Of a stretch of DNA of 64,000 nucleotides, positions 28,269 to 37,389 are shown one piece after another; positions within the stretch are counted from its first letter, which is position 1; each line of letters opens with the position of its first letter. The stretch spans positions 5,704,001 through 5,768,000 of the forward strand of contig NZ_CP119520.1 of NCBI RefSeq assembly GCF_029223865.1. Reading direction: 5' to 3'. The notes under the pieces were generated by a model. It saw nothing but the letters and a program-made list of their open reading frames with translations. It ran no database searches and was not told the origin of the DNA. This DNA comes from Telluria mixta. GTDB lineage: Bacteria > Pseudomonadota > Gammaproteobacteria > Burkholderiales > Burkholderiaceae_D. The position numbers and the translations under genes are program-made.

Positions 28269-28604
28269 TCAGACGGCATAGGCCGGGGTGGCGCCGTAGC
28301 GGTTCGGACGGCTGTCCTGGGCCAGGAACACGATCAGGACGATGATGCCGACGATCGGCACGAGGCTGATGAGCTGCCACCAGCCGCTCCGGTCCGTGTC
28401 GTGCAGGCGGCGCGCGGCGGCGGCGATCGACGGCAGCAGGGTCGCGAGCGAGAATACGATCGACAGGGTGGTGCTGACCTGGCCGAGGATCATGCTCGCA
28501 ATGACGAGGAACAGGGCGAACCACCAGTATTCGGAACGGCGTGCCGTGCCCTCGAAGTTGGCGTATTTCTGGAAGCAGGTCTGGATCGATTCAATGAACG
28601 TCAT
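28269..28604 (-). CDS. DUF805 membrane protein
   Basis: A 111-residue membrane protein of the DUF805 family. Family hallmarks are the N-terminal FEGTARRSEYWWF segment and the ARRLHDTDRSGWW motif before the last helices. It has about three hydrophobic segments. The ATG at 28604 is used; the longer frame adds 21 unlike residues. Function is unknown. No operon partner: it is convergent to metR and its upstream neighbour is divergent. Confidence 0.92.
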   Translation of the reverse strand: MTFIESIQTCFQKYANFEGTARRSEYWWFALFLVIASMILGQVSTTLSIVFSLATLLPSIAAAARRLHDTDRSGWWQLISLVPIVGIIVLIVFLAQDSRPNRYGATPAYAV

Positions 28605-28745
28605 GGTGTCCTCGCGATGTAAGCCCGACAGCATCGTACGCGAAAAGCGGCCTGACAAACTCGCCAATTCTCACGCTCCGCACGGTTCATCCGTGCGTCA
28701 TCCGGATGGCTTATAGTAACGACGACAATATTGACGGGAGCAAGC

Positions 28746-29609
28746 ATGCGGTACACCCTCGCTTCGTCGGCCGGCAAGGGCCGGATCAACGAAGACGCCG
28801 TCGTCGTGTACGAGCGCGACGGATTCACGGACCTGGTGCTGATGGATGGTGCGACGCCGCTCACGCCGGAGCGCTGCGTGGCGGCCGGCGCCAGCGATCC
28901 GGCCTGGTTCGTGCGCCGCTTCGCGCAGGATCTCGGGTGCGTGCTGCGCGCGGACGCCAGCCAGGAAGCGCTCGTGCTGGAAGCGCTGGAACACACGCGC
29001 GCCGCGTACCGGACCGCCGGCGGCCACGCCGACGTGCCGCCGTACGCCTGGCCCATCGCGACGCTCGCATGGGTGAGGGTTTTCGACCCGGACACGGAAG
29101 GCAACCACACGCTGGACCTCTTTTGCCTGGGCGACAGCAAGATCCTGCTGCAACTGCCCGACGGCGCCGTGCGCGACCTCGACCCGTTCGAGAACCCGCA
29201 GGAACAGGCCACGCAGGCGGCCGTCGCCGCGCTCGTCGCCGAGGGCATCCTCGACCCGGCCGAGCGCTGGACGCGGCTGCTGCCGATGCTGCGCGCGCGC
29301 CGTCACGAACAGAACACGGCAGCCAGTCCAACGGTCCTGTGCATGGAGCCGCGCGGCCCGTTCGCGGTGCGCAAGGCGCGGGTGACGGCACCACGGGGCG
29401 CGCTGCTGCTGGTGCTCAGCGACGGCCTGTATCGCCTCGTCGATACCTACGGCCTGCATTCCGACGGCAGCCTGCTGGAGGCGTGCCGCGCGCGCGGCCT
29501 GGATGCGCTGCTGGACGAGTTGCGCGCGTTCGAGGCCGGCAAGGAGGCCGCGGGACTGGCCGCGAAGACGGCGGACGACGCCTCCGCCGTTGCCTGGCGT
29601 TTTACTTGA
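28746..29609 (+). CDS. PP2C-like serine/threonine phosphatase-family protein
   Basis: A 287-residue protein with a PP2C-like layout. The N-terminus has the KGRINEDA metal/phosphate loop, followed by an MDGATPL segment where active enzymes have DGhGG, and a later LSDGLYRLVD motif with the metal-binding Asp. The missing GH suggests altered metal binding or loss of activity. ATG 28746 was preferred over 28731 because GACGGGAG sits before it. The SnoaL-like gene follows 19 bases later, so the two probably form an operon. Confidence 0.75.
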   Translation: MRYTLASSAGKGRINEDAVVVYERDGFTDLVLMDGATPLTPERCVAAGASDPAWFVRRFAQDLGCVLRADASQEALVLEALEHTRAAYRTAGGHADVPPYAWPIATLAWVRVFDPDTEGNHTLDLFCLGDSKILLQLPDGAVRDLDPFENPQEQATQAAVAALVAEGILDPAERWTRLLPMLRARRHEQNTAASPTVLCMEPRGPFAVRKARVTAPRGALLLVLSDGLYRLVDTYGLHSDGSLLEACRARGLDALLDELRAFEAGKEAAGLAAKTADDASAVAWRFT

Positions 29610-29628
29610 AACGAGAAAGGAGAGACCG

Positions 29629-30024
29629 ATGTCCCATGCCTGCATCGCACCGGCGGCCCTCGCCCTGATCGAGCGCTACGTGGCCGCCTACAACGCCTTC
29701 GACGTCGACGCCATGCTCGATACCTTGACCCCCGACGTCCGTTTCGAGAACTGGTCCGGCGGGCAGCTGACCGCCGCCAGCGACGGGCGCGACGCGTTCC
29801 GCGTGCTGGCGGAACAGGCGCGAACGATGTTCGCCGAACGCGAGCAGCGCGTGACGGCGCTCGCGCCGCGCGGCGACACGCTCGTCGCGGCGATCGCCTG
29901 GCGCGGCCAGCTCGCGGTCGACGTTCCCGGCGGCCCGCCGGCCGGCACGCGGCTGGCGCTGCGGGGCGAATCGGAGTTCGTCGTGCGCGATGGACAACTG
30001 GCGCTCGTCGTCGATCGCAGCTGA
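29629..30024 (+). CDS. SnoaL/NTF2-like domain protein
   Basis: A 131-residue NTF2-fold protein. The helical start (ERYVAAYNAFDVDAML) and beta-sheet core with VRFENWSGG fit the SnoaL-like family of small-molecule-binding or isomerase proteins. A strong AAAGGAGAGACC site precedes ATG 29629. It lies 19 bases after the PP2C-like gene. No catalytic residue pair can be assigned with confidence, so the substrate is unknown. Confidence 0.85.
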   Translation: MSHACIAPAALALIERYVAAYNAFDVDAMLDTLTPDVRFENWSGGQLTAASDGRDAFRVLAEQARTMFAEREQRVTALAPRGDTLVAAIAWRGQLAVDVPGGPPAGTRLALRGESEFVVRDGQLALVVDRS

Positions 30025-30256
30025 GCCGCGCGGCTTGCCGATTTGACGTGGATAAAATCAGACGATTCTGCGAAATTTAACCTTGGTTAGATCTGACTCA
30101 TGGATTTGTATAGCCAGGAGGTATAATCTGATCTTTTACCCCAGCGCAATGTAACTTATTGGGGTGGCATCGGATTTTCAGGAAATCCATTCGTGTCGCG
30201 GGTTTCCTCGGCTCCATATTATGATTGGCTTATTCATATCACATGAAAGGACTTCC

Positions 30257-30418
30257 ATGAACCATGATGCAGGATTCCGCGTTTCCCGTCTCGAGGAACA
30301 GAAGCAGCGCGCCCGTCGCGTGCGCATTGGTGTAATGATCGTGCTGTGTGCCTTGCCCGTGGCGATGGCGCTGGCGAAGACCGGGGTTACTGCTCTGGTA
30401 CGTGTATCCGCGCTTTGA
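30257..30418 (+). CDS. Small single-helix membrane protein
   Basis: A 53-residue predicted membrane protein: a charged Arg/Glu/Gln-rich N-terminal half and one hydrophobic helix (residues about 24-41, VMIVLCALPVAMALA). ATG 30257 has a GAAAGGA site 5 bases away, which is the main support for the gene. A longer open frame from 30164 has no ribosome site. Its last 32 bases overlap the end of the DUF817 gene on the opposite strand. Function unknown. The gap before it (30025-30256) is AT-richer than average, with a TATAAT at 30122-30127 but no clear -35 box. Confidence 0.55.
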   Translation: MNHDAGFRVSRLEEQKQRARRVRIGVMIVLCALPVAMALAKTGVTALVRVSAL

Positions 30419-31250
30419 CGTGCTTGAGGTTCGCGACGATCGTGAACGTCATGATGACCAGTAGCGACCACGAACTCCACTTGCTGACGTGGACGGCCGA
30501 CCAGGCTCCCAGCTGGTTCGGATAACGCCACAACCCCCAGAACGTGCTGAGGTTCTCCGCCAGCCAGATGAAGAACCCGGTCAGCACGAATCCAAGCAAT
30601 AACGGCATGCGCCGCTCGCGGTCCAGCGGGCGGAAGCTGACGGTCGTGCGGGCGTAGAGCCCGAGCGCGACGGCCGCCAGGTACCAGCGCACATCGCCCA
30701 GCGCGTGGTGCGTGAAGAAATTCAGATAAATCAGCAATGCGACGAGCGCGGCCATCCAGTACGGCGGATGATGACGCACGCGCAGGTCCAGCAGGCGCCA
30801 CGCCTGGATGATGTAGCTCCCCACGGCGGCATACATAAACCCCGAGAACAACGGTACGCCCAACACCTTCGTGTAGGCGAAATCGGGATAGCTCCACGAC
30901 TTGATCCCGCTCGACGTCTTGAACGCCTCCAGCGCGAAGCCGAGCGCGTGGAACAGGCAGATCGCCTTCAGTTCGTCCCGGGTTTCCAGCCCGCTCTTCA
31001 GCATCCACGCCTGGATCGCCAGCGCCGCCACCAGCAGCAGGTCGTAGCGCGGCACGCCGAACAGGCCGGCACGCGGCACCAACAGGACGCAGGCGAAGAA
31101 CAGCCCCGCGAACAGGCACGCGCGCGCTTCCTTGACGCCGAACATGAGGAATTCGAGCGCGCCGCGGCGCCAACCCTCGATGCGGCGGCTGCGCGCGTCC
31201 GTCAGCAGCGCATCCAGCGTGGCGAGGGAGGGCGGGGCGCGGCGGAGCAT
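30387..31250 (-). CDS. DUF817 integral membrane protein
   Basis: A 287-residue polytopic membrane protein of the DUF817 family (about eight hydrophobic segments). Recognisable stretches are KSWSYPDFAY, GFMYAAVGSYI and the C-terminal ENLSTFWGLWRYPNQ. The start ATG 31250 lies 5 bases after the stop of the MshP-like gene, so it may be read through from the pilin operon, though no functional tie is obvious. Family function is unknown. Confidence 0.9.
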   Translation of the reverse strand: MLRRAPPSLATLDALLTDARSRRIEGWRRGALEFLMFGVKEARACLFAGLFFACVLLVPRAGLFGVPRYDLLLVAALAIQAWMLKSGLETRDELKAICLFHALGFALEAFKTSSGIKSWSYPDFAYTKVLGVPLFSGFMYAAVGSYIIQAWRLLDLRVRHHPPYWMAALVALLIYLNFFTHHALGDVRWYLAAVALGLYARTTVSFRPLDRERRMPLLLGFVLTGFFIWLAENLSTFWGLWRYPNQLGAWSAVHVSKWSSWSLLVIMTFTIVANLKHVKARIHVPEQ

Positions 31251-31255
31251 GGGCT

Positions 31256-31726
31256 TCAGTAGCAGTCGGTGCCGTCTGCGGCGGCGACGCAGATCGACGC
31301 GGTGCGCTTGCGTTCGATGTAGTCCGGGTTGGCGAGGTCGGTGTTGCTGCCCGGGCACGTGGCGCCGTTGCAGGCCGTCGCCTTGAGCTCGAAGATGTTC
31401 TTTTTCACCGAGGCGCCGGCTGGCGTCAGTCCTTCGTCATACGTCTGCATCGAGCACTCGATGGTCACGGTGAAGCCGGTGTCGGTCTTGAAATCCGGCG
31501 CGGGATTCAGGGTGGCGCAGTTGGCGTTCTTGGGTTTCAGCTTGTAGAACGCCCATTCGAGTCCCGTGCGCGCGGCCTGGCTCGCGCGCGCGCCGAGGAC
31601 GGCCTGGTTGACGGTGGTCTGCTCCGTATCCGACAGGCGCAGCACCGCGAGCGCGAAGCCGGCCAGCACGACGAGGAAGACGATGGCCGCGATGTACGCG
31701 AACCCGCCTGCGCGCCGGGCCGTCAT
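31256..31726 (-). CDS. mshP: MSHA biogenesis protein MshP-like (minor pilin, PilX type)
   Basis: A 156-residue type IV pilin-like protein. The N-terminal GGFAYIAAIVFLVVLAGFALAVLR is the membrane helix; like PilX/MshP it lacks the usual FTLVEL start and the Glu5. Several cysteines lie in the globular part. The ATG at 31726 overlaps the MshO-like gene by 4 bases. It is the last pilin gene of the cluster and likely part of the pilus tip or priming complex. Confidence 0.83.
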   Translation of the reverse strand: MTARRAGGFAYIAAIVFLVVLAGFALAVLRLSDTEQTTVNQAVLGARASQAARTGLEWAFYKLKPKNANCATLNPAPDFKTDTGFTVTIECSMQTYDEGLTPAGASVKKNIFELKATACNGATCPGSNTDLANPDYIERKRTASICVAAADGTDCY

Positions 31727-32586
31727 GGCGTGTTCTCCACGTGGGCGCCCATCGTCAGCCGGACCGTCTCGCCGCCTTCGGACAAGCCCAGGCGCAGCTG
31801 CATGTAGCCGCTCTGCTGGGTCACGCCCTGGCTTTCGTGGTACAGGATGTTGCAGTCGCTGACCTTGGCGACGAGGACCGCTGCGCCCGTCGGGCACGTC
31901 TTCGCCGGCGTGGTGCCGGGCGCATAGCCCGTCACGCGGTAGATGGAGGCCGTGCCCGTGCCGTTGGGGTCCGTGCCCGGCTTCGTGCACGTGTAGGTTA
32001 CGGCACGCTCGCTGGCGGGGATGACGACGAAGCGGCCGCCTTCGTAGCCAGGGGGAAGGGTCGCCGCCGTGGCGAGGGTGATGAGGTTCTTGCCGTCGGC
32101 CGGCTTCGCGGCCGGGTCCACCTTCTGGATTTGCCAGCTGTTGGCGGTGTCGTAGACGTCGTTGCCGTTGACGTTGCCGATGAACAGATAGTCGCCCACG
32201 AGGCTCGCGTCGTGGCTCGTCAGCGTGTTGAATGTGGTGGTGGGCGTGTCGCGGTCCAATGCCTTGCCCCCGGGGTTAGCCGGATCGGTGCCGTAATCGA
32301 GCGCCGTGCGGAACCGGCCCCCATCCCGGGTCGGCACGAATTCGATGCACTGGCTCTGGGCGCCGTCGAACGTATAGCGCAGCGAGTTCGGCACGGCCGT
32401 GCGCACCTCCCACAGGATGCGCCGCAGCGCGGCATCGGCCTGGCTCGTGAGATTCACGCGCTGGCGGATCGCGAGGTAGCTCTGCATCGCCGGCCGGATC
32501 TGCAGCACGAGGATGCCCGCGATGACGCCGACGAGGACCATCACGATGATCAGTTCGACGAGAGTGAAGCCGCGCTGGCGGTTCAT
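31723..32586 (-). CDS. mshO: MSHA biogenesis protein MshO-like (prepilin)
   Basis: A 287-residue prepilin of the PilW/MshO type. It starts with the class III signal RQRGFTLVEL (cleavage after Gly6 by PilD-type peptidase) and a long hydrophobic helix; the rest is a large globular domain with cysteines (SQCIEF, TYTCTK, KTCPTG, DCNILY). Overlaps of 4 bases with the MshD- and MshP-like genes suggest translational coupling. Confidence 0.87.
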   Translation of the reverse strand: MNRQRGFTLVELIIVMVLVGVIAGILVLQIRPAMQSYLAIRQRVNLTSQADAALRRILWEVRTAVPNSLRYTFDGAQSQCIEFVPTRDGGRFRTALDYGTDPANPGGKALDRDTPTTTFNTLTSHDASLVGDYLFIGNVNGNDVYDTANSWQIQKVDPAAKPADGKNLITLATAATLPPGYEGGRFVVIPASERAVTYTCTKPGTDPNGTGTASIYRVTGYAPGTTPAKTCPTGAAVLVAKVSDCNILYHESQGVTQQSGYMQLRLGLSEGGETVRLTMGAHVENTP

Positions 32587-33050
32587 GATGGGTTGGTCCT
32601 CCAGCCGGTCAGGACGATGGAGCCGTTCCCCGGCATCGATACAGTGACGGTGACGCGCAGCGAGTCCGTGCTCGTCGCGATGCCGGCCAGCGCGGCCTGC
32701 TTGACTTCGACGGCGACGTTGTACCGCTCCAGTCCCGGGATTGCATTGCCTTCGACGTCCTGGACACCGGTCGTGCCGTAGCCGTTGTAATCCATGACGC
32801 AGTCGAAATTGATGCGCGCGCCGCCGGCGGGGGGCGCGGGGTCCGCCGACGTGAACGGCTTCATCAGGATCTCTTCCATCATGTTGTCCGCGATCGCCTG
32901 CATCTGCTGGACGATGACGGGGTCCACGCTGGACCGCGTCGTGGCCGTGTACACGGCGACCATGCCCGCCAGCGCGACGCCCATGATGACGAGGGCGACG
33001 ATCAGTTCCACGAGCGTGACGCCGGCGCTGCGCCTGACTTTATTCAACAT
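32583..33050 (-). CDS. mshD: MSHA biogenesis protein MshD-like (prepilin)
   Basis: A 155-residue prepilin of the MshD/PilV type. The processing site is SAG-VTLVEL, so the residue after the cleavage is Val rather than Phe, as is common in MshD proteins. A hydrophobic helix to about residue 30 and a small globular domain follow. The start at 33050 overlaps the MshC-like gene end by 11 bases. Confidence 0.85.
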   Translation of the reverse strand: MLNKVRRSAGVTLVELIVALVIMGVALAGMVAVYTATTRSSVDPVIVQQMQAIADNMMEEILMKPFTSADPAPPAGGARINFDCVMDYNGYGTTGVQDVEGNAIPGLERYNVAVEVKQAALAGIATSTDSLRVTVTVSMPGNGSIVLTGWRTNPS

Positions 33051-33519
33051 AGCCGGTCGTGCCCTGGATGGTGATGGTCCGGAAGGTGTTCTTCTGGCCG
33101 TTGACGTCGCCTGTGATGGCGATGCCGTCCGTCCAGGGTGTCTTGCCCGCGAGATCCTGCGTGACGCGGCCGTCCGGCTGGAAGTACAGCGTGCCGGCCG
33201 TGGCCGTGAGCGCGCTGTCGCTCGTCGCGAAGTCGTCGTCGCCCGCTCCGTTCAGCGCGATCCCCGCGCTGCCGCAATCGTTCACGCGCAGCACGACGGC
33301 TTTCGGCCCGACCGTCGCGCACACGACGCGGCGGTGCCCCATCGCGATCTTCTGGGCGCGGCGCAGGCCGCTGACGACCTGGTCGCCGAAGATGGCCGCT
33401 TCCGACGTCTTGTCGCCCATCAGGCGCGGGATGCCGATGGCGGCCAGCGCGCCGATGATGACCATCACGACGACCAGTTCGACCATCGTGAAGCCGCCGC
33501 GGTGGGCCGGGCGTGTCAT
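33040..33519 (-). CDS. mshC: MSHA biogenesis protein MshC-like (FimT/GspH-type prepilin)
   Basis: A 159-residue prepilin. Cleavage site HRGG-FTMVEL is followed by a hydrophobic helix and a FimT/GspH-like domain with two cysteines (VVCAT, VNDCGS) that may pair. ATG 33519 makes a 4-base ATGA overlap with the large upstream gene. A longer open frame continues upstream, but it runs over the C-terminal codons of that gene and is not credible. Confidence 0.84.
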   Translation of the reverse strand: MTRPAHRGGFTMVELVVVMVIIGALAAIGIPRLMGDKTSEAAIFGDQVVSGLRRAQKIAMGHRRVVCATVGPKAVVLRVNDCGSAGIALNGAGDDDFATSDSALTATAGTLYFQPDGRVTQDLAGKTPWTDGIAITGDVNGQKNTFRTITIQGTTGYVE

Positions 33520-36470
33520 CGGAACACCTCGCGCGTGTGGATGATGCGCTTCGTTTCCGGGGCATAGACGCCAAAGGTGGCCAGGGCGGACGGGTCGACG
33601 GCACCGGCCGCCGTGCAGGACGCATCGACACTGCGCAGGAACGCAAGATTGGCGCCCGTGCTGGTCGTCATCTTGACGCCCCTGCCGGCGTAGCAGGAGG
33701 TGTTGGCGGTCGTCGTGCCCAGGTTGATTGCGAACGGCGCGCTGACGTGGGCGGCCACGGAGGGCGTCAGGGTCAGTTCGGCCTTGCCGTTCGTGAACGC
33801 CGGCGACAAGGTGGGCGCGATCGTGTAGCCGGACACCGCCCCCGTCGACACGATGCCGGCGGGCAGGGCGGTGGTGGAGTCCTCGTTGTTCAGGATCCAC
33901 GTTTGTCCCGTGTAGTACTCGATCGACACGGGAATCTTGAGCGTGGCGCCCGCGGGGCCGAACCGGCTGGGCATGCGGATGCGGCCGCTACGGATCAGCA
34001 GCGTCGGTTCGGTGCCGGTCGTGACGCCGGAGGGGATCGCCGACGAGCTGGCCGGAGATTGCGCGGCGGGCAAATCCTCGGTGGCGCGCACGCGCAGGCG
34101 CGTCTGCCCGGTGGGGGACGTCGTGAACGTATGGCTGCCGGTCCACGTGGCGATGCCGGCCGTGAAGTCCGTGCCCCTCAGTTGTGCCTTGCCCGTCAGG
34201 TCGGTGGCCGGATACGTCGCCGAGCGGCTGAAGGCACCGATGGCCAGCGCCGTGCCGTCCGGGTTGAGCGCGGTGAACAGCACGTCGCGCGCATCGGTCC
34301 CGGCGTAGTTCTGCGTGATGCCGTTCTGCAGGTTGCGCGCCGTGACCGTCAACTTGATCGCCGGTTCGCCCGAATAGTATTGCGGCAGGGCGCCGCCGAA
34401 GGCGCTGGACGTGCGTTTCCAGCCGGTGTCCGTGTCGAACGTGAAGTAGGCCGGGCTGAACGTGCCGGCGGCGCCCGTGCAGCCGGTGGTCGCGATGTTG
34501 GTCGTCGCGGTGGCCGGCTGCAGGTTCGTGCCCAGATAACCGTTGCTATTGGTGAGCGAGGCGAGGAGGTCGATGCGGCCCGTCTCGCTCCATCTCGCCT
34601 TGAGCGTCTGGACCCCGGCGACGGTAGACGCCGTCGTTTGCGCGAGCAGGCCGTTGTTGTTGATCGGCTGGCAGGCCACCGGCGCCAGTTTCGCGCTTTC
34701 CGATACCGACTCGCGGCCGAAGTTCGGGGTCGCGGCCGGTGTGGAAGCGCCGTTCAGCGCCGTGACCGTCGCTGTGAATTCCTTGCCCGCGACGTAGGGG
34801 GCATTGGCGCCGGCCAGCGTGATCGCGAATTTCGCGGGCGCGAATACGGTCGTGACGCTGGCCGATGGCGGGCTGCCGGCACCGCTGTCGGCTGCTTTCA
34901 CGGTCACCGCGCCGGCGTCCGCGTACTGCAGCGGCACGGCCACCTTGCCGTCCGCATTGAAGGTGAGCTTCAGCGTCGTACCGGTGCTGTCACAGGCGGC
35001 CGCTGCGTTCTGGCCGCCGTTCAAAGGCGTGCCGTTCAGCCGGACGGGTAGCGTGCCACTCGTCGGATTGCCGTAGGCGCAGGTGAAGTTGATGTTGCGC
35101 TCCACATTGTTGAACAGCGGCACGCACGAGTTCGATTTCGCGTCGAAGCGCACGGCCGCGATGGTCAGCTGCGGTGCCGTTGGCGCTTCGGCGTAGAAGG
35201 CCTGGCCGGGCAACGTCATCGTGTAGGCGGAACTGGCCACGGCGACCTTGCAGTCGGCGCCCGGCCCGGTATCGCCGTTGCGGATGCACGTCGTGGCATT
35301 GGCCGTCGTGGCGCCAGACGCGCCGAGGGTGAAGGTGCCAGGCTGCGTCCATGCAACGGTCGCCTGCGCGATGCCGGACGTGGGAATCGGCACCGACTGG
35401 CCCGTCGGAGCGAGCGTCACGGTGCCGCCGCCGCCGTACGTGGCCGTGCAGGCCTGGTTGGCGCAGGCGGTGATCGTCACCGTCGACGGCGCGCACACGC
35501 TGCCTGCGGGATCGTACGCGATCAGGAAGTGGTCCAGCGGTACTACATTCCCCTGGCAGTGCGGGCCCTCTTCGGTGTTCACTTCGTACCCGCTGTTGTT
35601 GGTCACGCAGTCGCACTGGCCGGACCGGGTGCCGCCCGTGCAGTAGATGACCTGCGTGACGCGGTCCTGCGACCCGAGCACGGCACTGTCGACGGTGGCG
35701 TTGCCGTCGATGATGGCCTTGGCCGGGTTCATCGTGAGCGTGCCGGTCACCACGTCGCCGTAGACGTTCACTTGCGAACCGATCTCGAGGGAGGTCTTGG
35801 CCGTGATCTTGCCCGTCACGTTCGACTGTGCGGGCAGCAGGTTGACGACGGGGGCCGTGATATCGCCCTTTACCGTACCTTGCGAACCCAGTTCGAACGA
35901 GGTCTTGGCGACGATGTTGCCGTAGATTTCCGAGCCCGGCCGCGCGGTGATCGTCGCGCCGGTCACGTTGCCGTTGATGACGGCGTGCGTCGCGATGTCG
36001 ACGCTGCCCGTTGCCGTGACGCTGCCGTTGATCGTCAGGCCGGATCCGGTCCCCAGGTCGGCGTCGGCGGCCTTGATGTTCGCTCTCACTGTCTGCACCT
36101 GGCTGCCGATGCGGAAGGTGTTTGCGGCCACGAACGTTCCGCCGTCGACGTTGAGGTTGTCCCCCTTGATGCCGCCGATGTCGAGGTTCCCCGTGCTTGA
36201 CAGGACGGCGCTGCCGCTCATCGTGAGGCTGTGGTTGTAGCCGAACGAGACGTCCGACGTAACGTTCACCGTATACCCGCTGGCGATGACCATGCTGTCG
36301 TCCCAGCCCGTGAGCGGGAGGCTGGGGCAGGTGTAGACGGCGCCGGACAGGGTGCAGTTGCCGACGGTGGCGATGCCGCCGAACGTGTACACGGCGCCGG
36401 CGGACGCGGGGCCGCCTGCCGCGGACAGCATCAGGGCAAGCACGAACAGATGAAAGCGGCGCAGGAACAT
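33516..36470 (-). CDS. MshQ-like exported protein with C-terminal DUF6701
   Basis: A 984-residue exported protein. Residues 1-25 are a signal peptide. Residues about 60-290 consist of short beta repeats (IKGDNLNVDGG, TINGSVTATG, EIYGNIVAK, NVYGDVVTG) that look like a bactofilin-type beta-helix. Bacterial Ig-like segments follow, and the last 300 residues match the DUF6701 domain of MshQ, ending in FGVYAPETKRIIHTREVF. MshQ normally closes the MSHA operon; here it leads the minor pilin genes. It may be a pilus-tip adhesin, by analogy with PilY1, which is inference. Confidence 0.85.
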   Translation of the reverse strand: MFLRRFHLFVLALMLSAAGGPASAGAVYTFGGIATVGNCTLSGAVYTCPSLPLTGWDDSMVIASGYTVNVTSDVSFGYNHSLTMSGSAVLSSTGNLDIGGIKGDNLNVDGGTFVAANTFRIGSQVQTVRANIKAADADLGTGSGLTINGSVTATGSVDIATHAVINGNVTGATITARPGSEIYGNIVAKTSFELGSQGTVKGDITAPVVNLLPAQSNVTGKITAKTSLEIGSQVNVYGDVVTGTLTMNPAKAIIDGNATVDSAVLGSQDRVTQVIYCTGGTRSGQCDCVTNNSGYEVNTEEGPHCQGNVVPLDHFLIAYDPAGSVCAPSTVTITACANQACTATYGGGGTVTLAPTGQSVPIPTSGIAQATVAWTQPGTFTLGASGATTANATTCIRNGDTGPGADCKVAVASSAYTMTLPGQAFYAEAPTAPQLTIAAVRFDAKSNSCVPLFNNVERNINFTCAYGNPTSGTLPVRLNGTPLNGGQNAAAACDSTGTTLKLTFNADGKVAVPLQYADAGAVTVKAADSGAGSPPSASVTTVFAPAKFAITLAGANAPYVAGKEFTATVTALNGASTPAATPNFGRESVSESAKLAPVACQPINNNGLLAQTTASTVAGVQTLKARWSETGRIDLLASLTNSNGYLGTNLQPATATTNIATTGCTGAAGTFSPAYFTFDTDTGWKRTSSAFGGALPQYYSGEPAIKLTVTARNLQNGITQNYAGTDARDVLFTALNPDGTALAIGAFSRSATYPATDLTGKAQLRGTDFTAGIATWTGSHTFTTSPTGQTRLRVRATEDLPAAQSPASSSAIPSGVTTGTEPTLLIRSGRIRMPSRFGPAGATLKIPVSIEYYTGQTWILNNEDSTTALPAGIVSTGAVSGYTIAPTLSPAFTNGKAELTLTPSVAAHVSAPFAINLGTTTANTSCYAGRGVKMTTSTGANLAFLRSVDASCTAAGAVDPSALATFGVYAPETKRIIHTREVFR

Positions 36471-36643
36471 GGCTGGGCGATTATATCTTGACGGAACACG
36501 TATTTCGTCAAATCAATAGTGCATGAGGGCTGCCAGCCACACCGGCATCGCGACGGCGCCGTGGCCGGATTCGTGTGATGCATACGTTGGAGCCATTGTC
36601 GCGCCGTGCGCGTAGAATAGGGTCAATGGATGGCGAGGTCACG

Positions 36644-37285
36644 ATGAAGGAGCCGGATGCGACGACAATCGTGGGGGAGCGCGAGGGGCGCGGCCGCGGC
36701 ATGCCTCAAGTGATCATCGCGACCTTCCTCGAGCTGATGCGCACCCGCAACCCGAACAGCATCACGTTCCGCGACATCGCGGCCGCGGCCGGCATCTCGC
36801 ACATGGCGCCCTACCGCCATTTCCGGTCGAAGCAGGAATTGCTGAACCGCATCGGCGACATCGGTTTCGGCATGCTGGCGCAGGCGCTGGAAGATGCGGC
36901 GGCACAGCACGTACGCGCGCCGCGCCGCCAGATCCTGGCGGCATGCGCCTGCTATTACCGTTTCGCCGTCGACAACCCGTCGTATGCCCAGGTGATGTTC
37001 GGCACCGACCGCGAGCTGTGGGACAAGGCCGCACCGCCGCCCGCGCTCGAGCGCACGCGCGCCATCCTGCAGCGCATCATCCACAACTGCCGGTTGTCGG
37101 GCGACTTGCCGGGAGGGCTCGACGAAAAGGAGGTCCTGGGCCTGTTATGGGCCCACGTTCATGGCTTCACCCTGCTGGCCGCCAACCGCGTGCTGACCGA
37201 ACGCGAGATCGGCGCGCCGGAAGCGTTCCTGGAGAAGGGCGTGCAGGTCATTCTCGCGGGACTTGATGTGGCGTCGCAGAAGTGA
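36644..37285 (+). CDS. TetR/AcrR-family regulator
   Basis: A 213-residue TetR regulator. The N-terminal helix-turn-helix is ITFRDIAAAAGISHMAPYRHFRSKQEL (about residues 41-67), and the C-terminal ligand domain is of the WHG/TetR_C type. ATG 36644 is preceded by GAGGT; ATG 36626, six codons upstream, is a possible alternative. It is followed after 104 bases by the TonB-dependent receptor gene on the same strand, which it may control. Confidence 0.9.
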   Translation: MKEPDATTIVGEREGRGRGMPQVIIATFLELMRTRNPNSITFRDIAAAAGISHMAPYRHFRSKQELLNRIGDIGFGMLAQALEDAAAQHVRAPRRQILAACACYYRFAVDNPSYAQVMFGTDRELWDKAAPPPALERTRAILQRIIHNCRLSGDLPGGLDEKEVLGLLWAHVHGFTLLAANRVLTEREIGAPEAFLEKGVQVILAGLDVASQK

Positions 37286-37389
37286 CAAACGCCGCCATTC
37301 CGGTTAGCATAATTTGTTAGTCTCTCGAACAATTTAGCCCGGACGCTGCCGCCCGCAAGCGTATTGACGCAATCCTCTGCCCACCGACG

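Noticed and set aside
37286-37389. Fur box before the TonB-dependent receptor
   Set aside because: No GATAATGATTATC-like 19-base motif was found; the ATAATTTG stretch is not enough.
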